64,000 bases of DNA from contig NZ_AFBG01000022.1 in the NCBI RefSeq assembly GCF_000204195.1, positions 1-64,000 of the forward strand, given 5' to 3'. The first letter of the stretch is position 1. Each line of letters opens with the position of its first letter. The notes below the pieces were generated by a model, which did no database searches, was not told where the DNA came from, and worked only from the letters and a program-made list of their open reading frames with translations. Positions 55,870 through 64,000 of this stretch are shown piece by piece. The DNA is from Acidovorax radicis N35 (GTDB lineage Bacteria; Pseudomonadota; Gammaproteobacteria; Burkholderiales; Burkholderiaceae_C). Made by a program: the position numbers and the translations under genes.

Positions 55870-56934
55870 TGAGAAAAGTCAATTGCATGACGTTGGACGG
55901 ATTGTGTTGGGGTGTAACTGTGCTGGCAAATTCAAAAAATTTCTCTTAGCTCATCGATTTTTTCGATGCACTTCATTGGGGCGAGGCAAACCAATTTGGT
56001 GCTTAGGGTTAACCCTTTAATCAAATCAAAGGGTTAACCAGTACCACTAAAAGGATGGGCTACACAAACACGGTTGCAGGACACTCGGTGCTTCTTTTGG
56101 ATGCGGAGTACGCAAGGGAGTGGGAAATTCAGGCAGCGCACTTCGATGGTGGAGACAGGAAAAGGAGGGTCGCAGCGTCCCAGGCTCAGAAGGAATGAAT
56201 AGATCCAGCGTGTCTAGTGGACCCTACACACACGCACCATTCAGGCACAAGGTGGAGCCAACAACACGGGCTATAGCGAACATTGGCAACGCACCAAGGG
56301 TGATGCGTTTTTCGAAAGGAGCGGGCATGGCGGGTTTTTCAACACTTTTTTGAACCTGTTCAAGGTCTATGAAGCAGTAGTGCCAAGAACGCCAGATGGG
56401 TGAACTGCAGGCCGGTGTTCGAACACCTCTCACGGCTCCAGGCCAGCCCCTGTTTTTCTGCAACGATGCAAGCTGCTCTCCACATCCAGCGCAAGGATGT
56501 CGCCCAGAGGAAGCGTAGCTCGCTTCACGGGACGATCATGTCGCCCAAGGTTTCTATTGCGCCGCAGGCAATCATGCGCAGTTAGTATTCGTTCCCAAGC
56601 CGGGACGGCGCCACGCAAAACACTTTGCACCGAGTTACCCACAGGGATTTCCTGCGCGCTTTCGAGCTGTGGACGGATGTCTTCAAATTGAACGCAACCG
56701 ATGTCTCTTGAATAGCTTTTTCCCAGCACATAGCATTGTCGTGAATGCGTGACACTTTTAACAGACTTCAATTCCGATGTAGGACATGCCGACCGCCAGT
56801 CCTTTGGAGAGAGCGGGGACGCAGGATCGCAGCGGCTGCGCTGAGTTCCGCCTTGGCAGTGGTTTTCCATCCTCGATTGCAGTAGGTGCTGTTGCAGGTC
56901 CAGGCATGCACACGACTGACGGGAACGCGGCGCT
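55870..56934. other. gene-poor stretch with regulatory repeats
   Basis: No open frame here looks coding. The first 170 bases are AT-rich and hold two candidate operators for the operon at 46746-55869. The remainder (about 56050-56930) has mixed composition. Short minus-strand frames (56224-56463 and 56430-57008) contain protein-like stretches but match no family I know, and they overlap the kinase 3' end. The 14-base palindrome GGTGTTCGAACACC lies at 56414-56427. It may be the decayed remains of a gene. Confidence 0.5.
55952..56039. promoter_or_regulatory. inverted repeats upstream of the D-glutamate cyclase operon
   Basis: CATCGA-TTTTT-TCGATG lies at 55952-55968. GGTTAACCCTTT (56007-56018) and AAAGGGTTAACC (56028-56039) form a perfect 12-base inverted repeat. 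They lie 83 to 170 bases upstream of the first gene and probably bind one or more regulators. No regulator gene is adjacent. Confidence 0.6.
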
Positions 56935-58272
56935 TCAACCCCGCGGTGCCGAGGGCGATGCAGGGGCAGCCACCAGCTCCCACTCTGCCAGCTGTTCGTT
57001 GGTCGCAATCAGCCGCCCCACCAGCAGCTTGATGAAGGCCTTGTCAAAACACGACTGCAGGTCTTCAGACGCCCCCCGCAGCGCCGGGTTGCGGACCTTG
57101 AGCACCAGCACCTCCGTCTCGGTCACGGCGGTGGCGGTGCGAAGCCTGTTGTCGGGACGCAGGTAGGTCATTTCACCCAGGGTGACGCCCGCGCCCAGCG
57201 TGCTGAGGTTCCAGCCCTGGCGGCTCACGGCCACCTGGCCCTCGATCAGGATGCAGAACGAATCGCCCGGCGTGTTTTCGCGCATCAGCACCGTGCCCGC
57301 CCCAAGCCTGCGCCAGTTGCCCAGGCGCATCAGCTCCCACAAGGCCACGTCGTGAAAGTCGGCAAAAAACGGCAGCGCACGCAAGCGCGCAAAACGCTCG
57401 GCCTCGGTGTCCTGTGACCGCTGGCGCGGCAGGCCCTGGTGCGCAGTCAGCAGCGCCTGCGCAAAATCGTCCCAGGTCTCAAAACGGTCTGAGGGCTGCT
57501 TGGCCAGGGCGCGCAACAGCACGGCGTCCACATGGGCTGGCAGCGATGCACGCAGCAGGCTCGGCGGCGTGGGTGCCTCGTTGCTGATCTTGTAGAGCGT
57601 GGCAAAGTCGGTGTCACCGTCGAACGGGCGGCGGCCCGTGAGCAGCTCGTACACCACCACGGCCAGAGAAAACATGTCGCTGTGGTGGGTGAGGTCCTGT
57701 TCACGCACCTGTTCGGGCGACATGTACGACGGCGAGCCCACCAGGCCCGACAGCTGCGTGGCATCGCTGCGCAGCGACAGCGCCGCACCAAAATCCGTCA
57801 GCTTGATGTCGCCATCCTGCGCCAGCATGAGGTTGGCGGGCTTGATGTCGCGGTGCACCAGGCCTTCGCGGTAGGCGTACTCCAGCGCATTGCAGCACTT
57901 GAAGGCAATGTCCAGCACCTGCGGCACGGGCAGCAATGTATCGGGCGTGGCATAGGCCGACAGGGGCTGTCCGTCCACGTACTCCAGCACGAGGTAGGGT
58001 GGCAGCGCCTCCTCGTCCGCATCGAGCAGGCGCACGATGTTGGGGTGGCGCAGGCGGCCCGAAAGCGCGGCCTCGTTGCGCAGCAGCTTGCGGTAGCGCT
58101 CAGCCTGCTCGGGCACTTTCAGCAGGTGGGCATGCGTCTGCTTGATGGCCACCTTGCGGCCCCGAAAGCCGTCGAGCCCCAGGAATACGATGCCGCTGGC
58201 ACCCCGGCCCAGTTCGCGCTCGATACGGTACTTGCCAATGCTGGCGGGGGGTGCCGAGGTTGCTGTAGCCAT
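56935..58272 (-). CDS. Ser/Thr protein kinase with C-terminal cyclic-nucleotide-binding domain
   Basis: This 445-residue soluble protein has an N-terminal Hanks kinase: LGRGASGIVFLGLDG, Lys44 in VAIK, LVHRDIKPANLML with Asp142, TDFG with Asp160 and SPSYMSPEQVR. A cNMP-binding/Crp-like domain follows from about residue 315 (LPFFADFHDVALWELMRLGNWRRL, GDSFCILIEGQVAVSRQGWNLSTLGAGVTLGEMTYL). Kinase activity is probably gated by a cyclic nucleotide, as in eukaryotic PKG but with the domain order reversed. ATG 58272 follows CAGGAGCCCCACAC. No transmembrane segment is seen. Confidence 0.93.
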   Translation of the reverse strand: MATATSAPPASIGKYRIERELGRGASGIVFLGLDGFRGRKVAIKQTHAHLLKVPEQAERYRKLLRNEAALSGRLRHPNIVRLLDADEEALPPYLVLEYVDGQPLSAYATPDTLLPVPQVLDIAFKCCNALEYAYREGLVHRDIKPANLMLAQDGDIKLTDFGAALSLRSDATQLSGLVGSPSYMSPEQVREQDLTHHSDMFSLAVVVYELLTGRRPFDGDTDFATLYKISNEAPTPPSLLRASLPAHVDAVLLRALAKQPSDRFETWDDFAQALLTAHQGLPRQRSQDTEAERFARLRALPFFADFHDVALWELMRLGNWRRLGAGTVLMRENTPGDSFCILIEGQVAVSRQGWNLSTLGAGVTLGEMTYLRPDNRLRTATAVTETEVLVLKVRNPALRGASEDLQSCFDKAFIKLLVGRLIATNEQLAEWELVAAPASPSAPRG

Positions 58273-58303
58273 GTGTGGGGCTCCTGGGAAGGTCTTTGGC
58301 GGG

Positions 58304-59551
58304 TCAGCCCCCCGCAAGGGCCTGCTCAAAGTCGGCGAGCAGGTCTTCGGAGTCTTCCAGGCCCACGGACACGCGGATCATGCTGTCGGCAATATCCATG
58401 GTGGCTCGCACGGCGGGGCCAGCTTCCCAGAAAATCGTGTGGGCCACAGGGATGATGAGCGTGCGCGTGTCTGCCAGGCCCGTGGCCTTGATCGGCAGCT
58501 GCAGCCGGTTGCACACGGGCAGGCACTGGTCGGGGTCGCGCAGCTCGAACGACAGCAGCCACGAACCGGCCTTGAGGTGCTTCTGGGCAAAGGCATGCTG
58601 GGGGTGCGAGGGCAGCATGGGATAGAGCACGCGGGAGACTGCAGGGTGCTGCTCCAGCCACTGCGCCAAAGCCAGGGCCGTGGCACTGGTGCGGTCCATG
58701 CGCAGCGACAGGGTTTCAGCACCCAGCGCGATCTGGTGCGCGGCGTGGGATGACAGCGTGCCACCCATGTCGCGCAGGCCCTTCTTGCGCAGTTGCTGCA
58801 GGCCCCAGCCCTTGGCGTCGCCCTTGCGGTAGGGCGCAAAGATGTTGGGGTACGTGCTCCAGTCGAACAGACCGGTGTCTGTTACGGCGCCGCCCAGCGC
58901 CGCGCCCTGCCCGCCAATGCTCTTGGTGAGCGAGTTGAGCACCAGCCCCGCGCCCACCGTGGACGCACGGAACAGGTAGGGCGACGCCACGGTGTTGTCC
59001 ACCACGTACAGCACGCCGCGCTCACGGCAGACGGTGCCCACGGCTTCCAGGTCGGGGATCTGCGTGCCGGGGTTGGCGATGGTCTCGACAAACACCATAC
59101 GGGTGTTGGGCCGCACCGCAGCGGCCACGTTGGCGGCGTCGGTCACGTCCACCAGGGTCACTTCAACGCCCAGGTCAGCCAGCGTGCCGAACACGCTGTT
59201 GGTGTTGCCAAACACGAACTGGCTGGCCACCAGATGGTCGCCCGCCTTCAGCAGCGTGAGAAAGATGGCGCAGATGCCCGCCATGCCGGTGGCGAACACG
59301 ATGGTGCCCTGCCCTTTTTCCATCTGCGTGATCTTGGCCTCCAGCGCCGCCGTGGTGGGCGTGCCCTGCCGCGCATAGTTGAAGCCGCCTTTGGCCGTGC
59401 CCTGGAACACGGCGATCAGGTCCTCGACCTTGTCGTAGCCGTACTGGACGGACGTATGGATCGGCTTGTGGATGGCCCCATGCTCAGCGCCGCCCTGGCG
59501 GTCTGCGTGCAGGATCTGGGTGGTAAAACGTTGGTTCTGCGGTGTCGTCAT
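58304..59551 (-). CDS. cystathionine gamma-synthase family PLP enzyme
   Basis: This 415-residue Cys/Met metabolism PLP-dependent enzyme has the PLP lysine in LVLNSLTKSIGGQG (Lys210), Asp185 in VVDNTVASPYLF and the cofactor-phosphate segment FATGMAGICAIF. TRMVFVETIANPGTQIPDLEAV is also typical. It could be an O-acetylhomoserine sulfhydrylase, cystathionine gamma-synthase or methionine gamma-lyase; sequence alone does not decide. It lies between the kinase and exonuclease I genes with no obvious operon partner. Confidence 0.92.
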   Translation of the reverse strand: MTTPQNQRFTTQILHADRQGGAEHGAIHKPIHTSVQYGYDKVEDLIAVFQGTAKGGFNYARQGTPTTAALEAKITQMEKGQGTIVFATGMAGICAIFLTLLKAGDHLVASQFVFGNTNSVFGTLADLGVEVTLVDVTDAANVAAAVRPNTRMVFVETIANPGTQIPDLEAVGTVCRERGVLYVVDNTVASPYLFRASTVGAGLVLNSLTKSIGGQGAALGGAVTDTGLFDWSTYPNIFAPYRKGDAKGWGLQQLRKKGLRDMGGTLSSHAAHQIALGAETLSLRMDRTSATALALAQWLEQHPAVSRVLYPMLPSHPQHAFAQKHLKAGSWLLSFELRDPDQCLPVCNRLQLPIKATGLADTRTLIIPVAHTIFWEAGPAVRATMDIADSMIRVSVGLEDSEDLLADFEQALAGG

Positions 59552-59602
59552 AAAAATCTGCGGCTGTTTTTACTGGTCTGCGTGCAAGGCATGGCGATGA
59601 AT

Positions 59603-59701
59603 ACTGGCGCGTCCCAATACCAGCGCACCCGTGGAACTGGCTCCGCCAGGCCACCGGGTGCGTCCCCCTCAGGGGGGAAGGCGCGCAGCGCCTCAGGGGG
59701 G
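59603..59701 (+). repeat. dispersed intergenic element, family 2, copy B
   Basis: This element of about 99 bases aligns closely with 42148-42244 and, inverted, with 40854-40955. It fills the gap between the PLP enzyme and exonuclease I and ends at the sbcB stop codon. Confidence 0.75.
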
Positions 59702-61144
59702 TCAGCGCTCCGGCGCGATGTGCTCAGCGTAATCGTACAAGGCGCCCAGGATGTCCTGCGCGCGGTCATCGGCAGTTTCCGACATTTCATCGATCTCGGT
59801 GAAGAGTTGCTCGACCGTGCGCGCCCCGCCCTCGCCATCAAACAGGCAGGCTGCGCGGTGCGCCTCCCAGCGCTCTGCCTCTTCGGGCGACAGCGTTTGC
59901 GGAAAGTTGCGCGCCCGGTAGCGCCAGAGCAGCTCTGCGAGGCGCGGGTCATCAAAATTCGCCCGGGCCTTGGCCAGCTTGTCGCCCCCCAGGGCGCGCA
60001 GATCGTTCAGCAAACGCCGGTCGTTGTTGCCCACAAAACCGCCATACAGATCCTGGTCCACATCCGGTGCAGGTTCTTGCGGGCGGGCAAACACGGCGGG
60101 CCAGATGCCACTCATGTCGGGCAGCGCGTGCGCCACCTCGGCGTGCTGGGCGGCCTGCGCCATGTCGATACCCCAGCGCTGCGCCAGCGCGGGCGTGAGC
60201 GTGTTCACATTGCCCACCACCATGGGTGACTTGTTCAGGTGGATGGTCTTGACCGGCAGACGTGTCACGCCCTCGGGCAACGCATCGGCCTTGCTGAACA
60301 TGCGCAGGCGGATCTCGTCGGGGCCCATGGTGGCAAGGGGTGCGGGGTCATGGGCCAGGTCCCAGGCGATGAGTTCATTCTTGTTCGTGGGGTGGCTGGC
60401 CAGCGGCCACATGACAGCCAGGCAACCTCGTTCGGCAGGGAACATGCCGGACACATGCAGGAACGGCCGAGTCGTGATGGCGGTGGCCGGCAGGCGCAGT
60501 TCAGCCGCCACACGGTCCTTCTTGTGCAGGCTGAGTGCAAAGTCAAACAGCTTGGTGTTGTGCTGGCGAATGAGCCGTGCTAGCGCAATGGTGGCGCGCA
60601 CATCCGACAGCGCATCGTGCGCCGCCTCGTGCAGCAGGCCGTTGGCTTTGGACAGATGCTCCAGCTTGAAGCTGGGCGAGCCGTCTTCTTTTTTGGGCCA
60701 GGTGATGCCGTCGGGCCGCAGCGCATAGGTCATGCGCACCACGTCCAGCAGGTCCCAGCGCCCACACTGGTTCTGCCACTCGCGCGCATAGGGGTCGATG
60801 AGGTTGCGCCAGAACATGAAGCGCGTGATCTCGTCATCGAACCGGATGGTGTTGTAGCCCACACCGATGGTGCCGGGCTGGGCAAATTCAGCTTCGATGC
60901 GCGCAGCGAACTGGTACTCGGGCACCCCCTTCTCCAGGCAGAGCTGCGGCGTGATGCCGGTGATCAGGCACGAGACGGGATCAGGCAGGTAGTCGTTGGC
61001 GGGCTGGCAATAGAACATCAGCGGCTCGCCGATCTCATTGAGCTCAGCGTCGGTCCGGATGGCCGCGAACTGCGCAGGCCGGTCACGGCGCGTGTTGGCA
61101 CCAAAGGTTTCGTAGTCGTGCCAGAGGAAGGTATGGGAGGCCAT
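59702..61144 (-). CDS. sbcB: exodeoxyribonuclease I
   Basis: This 480-residue 3'-5' single-strand DNA exonuclease of the DEDDh type opens with FLWHDYETFGANTRRDRPAQFAAIRTD. VGYNTIRFDDEITRFMFWRNL and LLHEAAHDALSDVRATIALARLI supply the further acidic residues and catalytic His. The C-terminal SH3-like and helical parts are present, giving full length. It acts in mismatch repair and recombination. ATG 61144 is chosen because the Cys/Pro-rich extension upstream is not conserved. Confidence 0.95.
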   Translation of the reverse strand: MASHTFLWHDYETFGANTRRDRPAQFAAIRTDAELNEIGEPLMFYCQPANDYLPDPVSCLITGITPQLCLEKGVPEYQFAARIEAEFAQPGTIGVGYNTIRFDDEITRFMFWRNLIDPYAREWQNQCGRWDLLDVVRMTYALRPDGITWPKKEDGSPSFKLEHLSKANGLLHEAAHDALSDVRATIALARLIRQHNTKLFDFALSLHKKDRVAAELRLPATAITTRPFLHVSGMFPAERGCLAVMWPLASHPTNKNELIAWDLAHDPAPLATMGPDEIRLRMFSKADALPEGVTRLPVKTIHLNKSPMVVGNVNTLTPALAQRWGIDMAQAAQHAEVAHALPDMSGIWPAVFARPQEPAPDVDQDLYGGFVGNNDRRLLNDLRALGGDKLAKARANFDDPRLAELLWRYRARNFPQTLSPEEAERWEAHRAACLFDGEGGARTVEQLFTEIDEMSETADDRAQDILGALYDYAEHIAPER

Positions 61145-61240
61145 GGTCGGTGGGCAAACAGGGGCGGGACAAGGGCAGGGCAAAGAAGACATCGAACTGT
61201 ACCCTGATTCGTAGGCACTTTTTGACCCCTAGCGCATACT

Positions 61241-61276
61241 GTAAAAGCGCAAGCAGCTATTGGTTTTATAGCAAAT
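61241..61276. repeat. dispersed element, family 1, intergenic copy
   Basis: AAAAGCGCAAGCAGCTATTG, then GTTTTATAGCA, resembles the element at 34924-34964 in the divergent gap between sbcB and the transglycosylase gene. Confidence 0.5.
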
Positions 61277-61358
61277 GCACATTGCCACCCTGGCAGCCCT
61301 TTCACGCAGTGATACACCTGCGGCAGGGCTCGGGCACCGCCGCGCAGGACAATGGCGC

Positions 61359-62729
61359 ATGCAACGTACCCCTCCAGCAGATTCCTCGGTCCCACGGCCC
61401 TCCCCTTCCCTGGCGTTCTCGCTCCCGCTGGTAGCGTGGGTGGCGACTTTGGCCCTGGCGGGCTGCGCCTCAGCCCCAACGCCCACCCCTCGCCCGGAAG
61501 CGGTAAAAGCACCCTTGCCACCCACCGCGCCACCTGCAACGGTTGGTGCACCGAGCCTGGACGCGCCCGCATCCACGGGCGGCCCAGTCATGGGCGTGGA
61601 CCATGTTGCGGGTTTTGCTGCATGGCGCGACGCATTTTCGGCGCAAGCCTTGCAGGCAGGTATCCAGCCTCGCACGGTGCGCGATGTGCTGGGTCGGGCG
61701 CAATGGCAACCGCGCGTGGTGGAGCTTGACCGGGCCCAGCCCGAATTCACGCGCGCACCCTGGGCCTACCTTGACAGCGCGGTCTCACCACAACGCATTG
61801 CCCAGGGGCAGGCCAAGCTGGCCGAGCACAGCGCCACGCTGGAGGCCGCCGCCGCCCGCTATGGCGTGCCGGCCACCGTGGTCACCGCCATCTGGGGCAT
61901 GGAGAGCAACTACGGCAGCAACTTCGGGACATTCCGCACCGTGGACGCACTGTCCACGCTGGCCTATGAAGGCCGCCGCCGCACCTGGGCGCAGGCCGAG
62001 CTGCTTGCCGCGCTGCGCATCGTGGACCAGGGCGACATCGCAGCGGACCGCATGCTCGGCTCCTGGGCAGGCGCCATGGGGCACACGCAGTTCCTGCCCT
62101 CGGTGTTTCTGGCCTACGCCGTGGATGCCGATGGCGACGGCCACCGCGACATCTGGGGCAGTGTCCCCGATGTGGCGGCATCCACAGCCCACTTTCTGGC
62201 TCGGTCCGGCTGGCAAGCCCACGAAACCTGGGGCGCCGAAGTGCTGCTGCCGCCCTCGTTTGACCATGCCCGGGCAGACCCGGGCACGCGCCAAACCACG
62301 GCGCAATGGGAAGCAGAAGGCGTGAAGGCCACCGACGGCCAAGCGCTGCCGACCCTGAGCGGGGCTTTCATCGTGAGCCCCGCAGGCGCACGCGGCCCGG
62401 CCTTCTTGGTGGGAGCCAACTTCCGGGCCATCCTGCGCTACAACAATTCGGTCAACTACGCGCTGGCCGTGGCACTGCTGTCACGCCAGATCGGCGGCGG
62501 CGGACCGGTGGTTGCCGCATGGCCCCGCGACCTCGCGCCCCTGTCGCGGCAGCAACTGCAGGAGCTGCAGGAGGCACTCAACCGCAAAGGGTTTGCGGCC
62601 GGCACCCCGGATGGCGTGATGGGCCCCGCCACCCGCGCAGGGCTGCGGGGCTATCAGCGCAGCATGGGCGTTGTGGCGGACGGCTATCCCACCGTGGAAC
62701 TGCTGGAGCGGCTTACGGCGCCCGAATAA
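61359..62729 (+). CDS. mltB: lytic murein transglycosylase, MltB-type lipoprotein
   Basis: This 456-residue lipoprotein has the lipobox LALAGC (Cys36) and a catalytic glutamate in WGMESNYGSNFG (Glu182). The MltB-type segments AAARYGVPATVVTAIWG, GAMGHTQFLPSVFLAYAVDADGDG and LRYNNSVNYALAVALL follow. The C-terminal 70 residues form a peptidoglycan-binding domain (LQELQEALNRKGFAAGTPDGVMGPATRAGLRGYQ). It cleaves peptidoglycan with 1,6-anhydro product formation at the outer membrane. ATG 61359 is chosen over 61275 because it places the lipobox near the N-terminus. Confidence 0.94.
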   Translation: MQRTPPADSSVPRPSPSLAFSLPLVAWVATLALAGCASAPTPTPRPEAVKAPLPPTAPPATVGAPSLDAPASTGGPVMGVDHVAGFAAWRDAFSAQALQAGIQPRTVRDVLGRAQWQPRVVELDRAQPEFTRAPWAYLDSAVSPQRIAQGQAKLAEHSATLEAAAARYGVPATVVTAIWGMESNYGSNFGTFRTVDALSTLAYEGRRRTWAQAELLAALRIVDQGDIAADRMLGSWAGAMGHTQFLPSVFLAYAVDADGDGHRDIWGSVPDVAASTAHFLARSGWQAHETWGAEVLLPPSFDHARADPGTRQTTAQWEAEGVKATDGQALPTLSGAFIVSPAGARGPAFLVGANFRAILRYNNSVNYALAVALLSRQIGGGGPVVAAWPRDLAPLSRQQLQELQEALNRKGFAAGTPDGVMGPATRAGLRGYQRSMGVVADGYPTVELLERLTAPE

Positions 62730-62759
62730 ACAGCGCGACGGCCTCCCCAGCAGGCGGCC

Positions 62760-63905
62760 TTACGGCGTCACCAGCCCGTCCATGCGCACAACCTCAAAGT
62801 CACGGCCCAACACCTGCCGCAGCTCGGATTTCAGGCGGTCGTTGTTCCAGCGCTCATCCGGCGCCCCGCTCAGGTACCAGTTGGAGCCGTTGTCGGCCAC
62901 CATCATCCCGTGGGTCTTGAGGGCGGTGAGGATGGCGCGTGTCTCGGCAGAGAAACCTGCCGGGATCGCATAGCCCGCCTTCAGGCGCACGCGCATGCCC
63001 ATGGGAGGAAGGTTGAGGCTGGTATTGCTCGACGCCCAGTGGGTGGCGGGCGGCACGTAGGCGCGTCGGGTCTGGCTGACGGTGAAGCGCAGCGCGTGGC
63101 GGATGCCACCGGGGCCCAGCGAAGCCTCGTCATAGCGCACCAGGCCCGGGAAGATCGGCAGGCCCGCGGCGTCCGCGCTGGTCCATCGCGGCTGCGCGGT
63201 CGGGCGCACGTTGTTGTTGTCCAGGTGAAAAACGGCACCACCTGACGCACGCCAGCTGCCATCGGGCTGCGGGTAGCTGTTGCCGGTTTCATACAGGCGG
63301 TTGTTGTCGCGGTCGATCACGATCACGTGTCTGTCACCCGCGCTGGAAGGGCCGCCTTCGATAGGCGCGTTGGGCGGAATCGGGTACGGGCCTGCATCAC
63401 TCTCGTCGCCGTAGTCGGTGAACTGCACAGCCACACGTGGCTGGGTACCCGCCACCACCACATAGGGAATACCGATGGGCGCGCCTTCCCACAGGCCCGC
63501 GCCGAAGTCCGGAAACAAGCCCCGGGTGAGGCCGATGCTGGCGATGAGGTTATCGGAGTTGGGGTCCACCGCGCGCATGGTGACGTCCGCGTTCCAGGCA
63601 TTGTCGGCAGGGAACGGCAGTGCGCCATTCAGCGGTGCGCCCACGCCCAGGGTTGCGCCCCGCACATCACCATAGACATTGACCCCAGGGGCTGGTGCGG
63701 GTGCAGGCGCGGGTGCGCCTGGCGCTGGCGAAACGGGAGGCGCCGAAACCGGCGACGCGTCACCCTCTCCGCCTCCACCACAACCGGCCACCACCGCGCC
63801 CAAACTGGCGATGGCGATGCACCGGCTGATCGCGCCCAGACGCTGCGCGCGAAAGGCGGCACCCTGGACAATCGGGGCGGAGGGTGTCGGGGTGGGAATG
63901 GTCAT
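62760..63905 (-). CDS. conserved secreted lipoprotein of unknown function
   Basis: This 381-residue protein has a lipobox (LGAVVAGC, Cys42) and a Pro/Ala-rich linker (about 50-75). A conserved domain follows: LPFPADNAWNADVTMRAVDPNSDNLIASIG, VQFTDYGDESDAGPYPIPPNAPIEGG, GDRHVIVIDRDNNRLYE and GMMVADNGSNWYLSGAPDERWN. I recognise this as a conserved hypothetical domain of bacterial secreted proteins, without known activity. The start follows CAGGAGACAACCC. It converges with the transglycosylase gene. Confidence 0.85.
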   Translation of the reverse strand: MTIPTPTPSAPIVQGAAFRAQRLGAISRCIAIASLGAVVAGCGGGGEGDASPVSAPPVSPAPGAPAPAPAPAPGVNVYGDVRGATLGVGAPLNGALPFPADNAWNADVTMRAVDPNSDNLIASIGLTRGLFPDFGAGLWEGAPIGIPYVVVAGTQPRVAVQFTDYGDESDAGPYPIPPNAPIEGGPSSAGDRHVIVIDRDNNRLYETGNSYPQPDGSWRASGGAVFHLDNNNVRPTAQPRWTSADAAGLPIFPGLVRYDEASLGPGGIRHALRFTVSQTRRAYVPPATHWASSNTSLNLPPMGMRVRLKAGYAIPAGFSAETRAILTALKTHGMMVADNGSNWYLSGAPDERWNNDRLKSELRQVLGRDFEVVRMDGLVTP

Positions 63906-64000
63906 GGGTTGTCTCCTGAATGAGCTCGCAGTATCCCGCCCCGACCCCCTCAGCCTGCTGCAGAACTGTACGAAAACGTTTCAAAGACCTTGGGACTGCG

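Noticed and set aside
56414..56427. TTCGAAC resembling a tRNA T-loop
   Set aside because: The 14-base palindrome cannot form a T-arm with a seven-base loop, and no acceptor or anticodon arms are present.
56430..57008. Possible minus-strand gene beside the kinase
   Set aside because: It overlaps the end of the kinase gene, lacks a convincing start and resembles no known family. It is kept only as possible gene remains.

Overview
The window is high-GC chromosomal DNA that looks like a betaproteobacterium of the order Burkholderiales, most likely Comamonadaceae (Acidovorax/Hydrogenophaga-like). This is inferred from four DUF4148 secreted proteins, four Bug-type solute receptors, and two dispersed repeat families that I associate with that family. 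I saw no rRNA, tRNA, CRISPR array, transposase or integrase.

Region 1 (1-23.9 kb) is bracketed by two tandem pairs of DUF4148 genes (134-797 and 23175-23813). A 57-base identical upstream segment begins each pair. Inside the bracket are: (a) a minus-strand operon with an ECF sigma factor, a TPR-like Ser/Thr kinase and two secreted GH5-fold proteins that both lack the catalytic glutamates; (b) a divergent sugar/polyol cluster with a GntR regulator, GlpD-like dehydrogenase and FGGY kinase on one side, and an RbsABC-type transporter, aldo/keto reductase and DhnA-type aldolase on the other; (c) an orphan amino-acid-type binding protein and a giant secreted diheme cytochrome with propeller, LamG, PKD and ricin-lectin modules.

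Region 2 (23.9-31 kb) holds the CoA-transferase genes scoAB with a divergent PAS-LuxR regulator, a carboxymuconolactone decarboxylase-like gene, katG, and a LysR regulator divergent from an Old Yellow Enzyme.

Region 3 (31-40.9 kb) is a nine-gene minus-strand catabolic cluster with an SMP-30 lactonase, two PDC-lactonase-like amidohydrolases, an RraA/HMG-aldolase-like protein, a 2-hydroxyacid dehydrogenase and four Bug receptors. An IclR regulator faces it across a perfect inverted repeat.

Region 4 (41-46.7 kb) has an AhpD-like protein, a thioesterase, an SDR, ETF-ubiquinone oxidoreductase and a chemotaxis receptor.

Region 5 (46.7-56.9 kb) is a seven-gene minus-strand operon: D-glutamate cyclase (DUF1445), a TRAP transporter with two DctP receptors, an NTF2-like protein and a fused 5-oxoprolinase. 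It reads as an uptake and catabolic route for D-glutamate and 5-oxoproline. A gene-poor stretch of about 1 kb lies upstream.

Region 6 (56.9-64 kb) holds a Ser/Thr kinase fused to a cyclic-nucleotide-binding domain, a PLP-dependent Cys/Met enzyme, exonuclease I, an MltB-type transglycosylase and a conserved lipoprotein.
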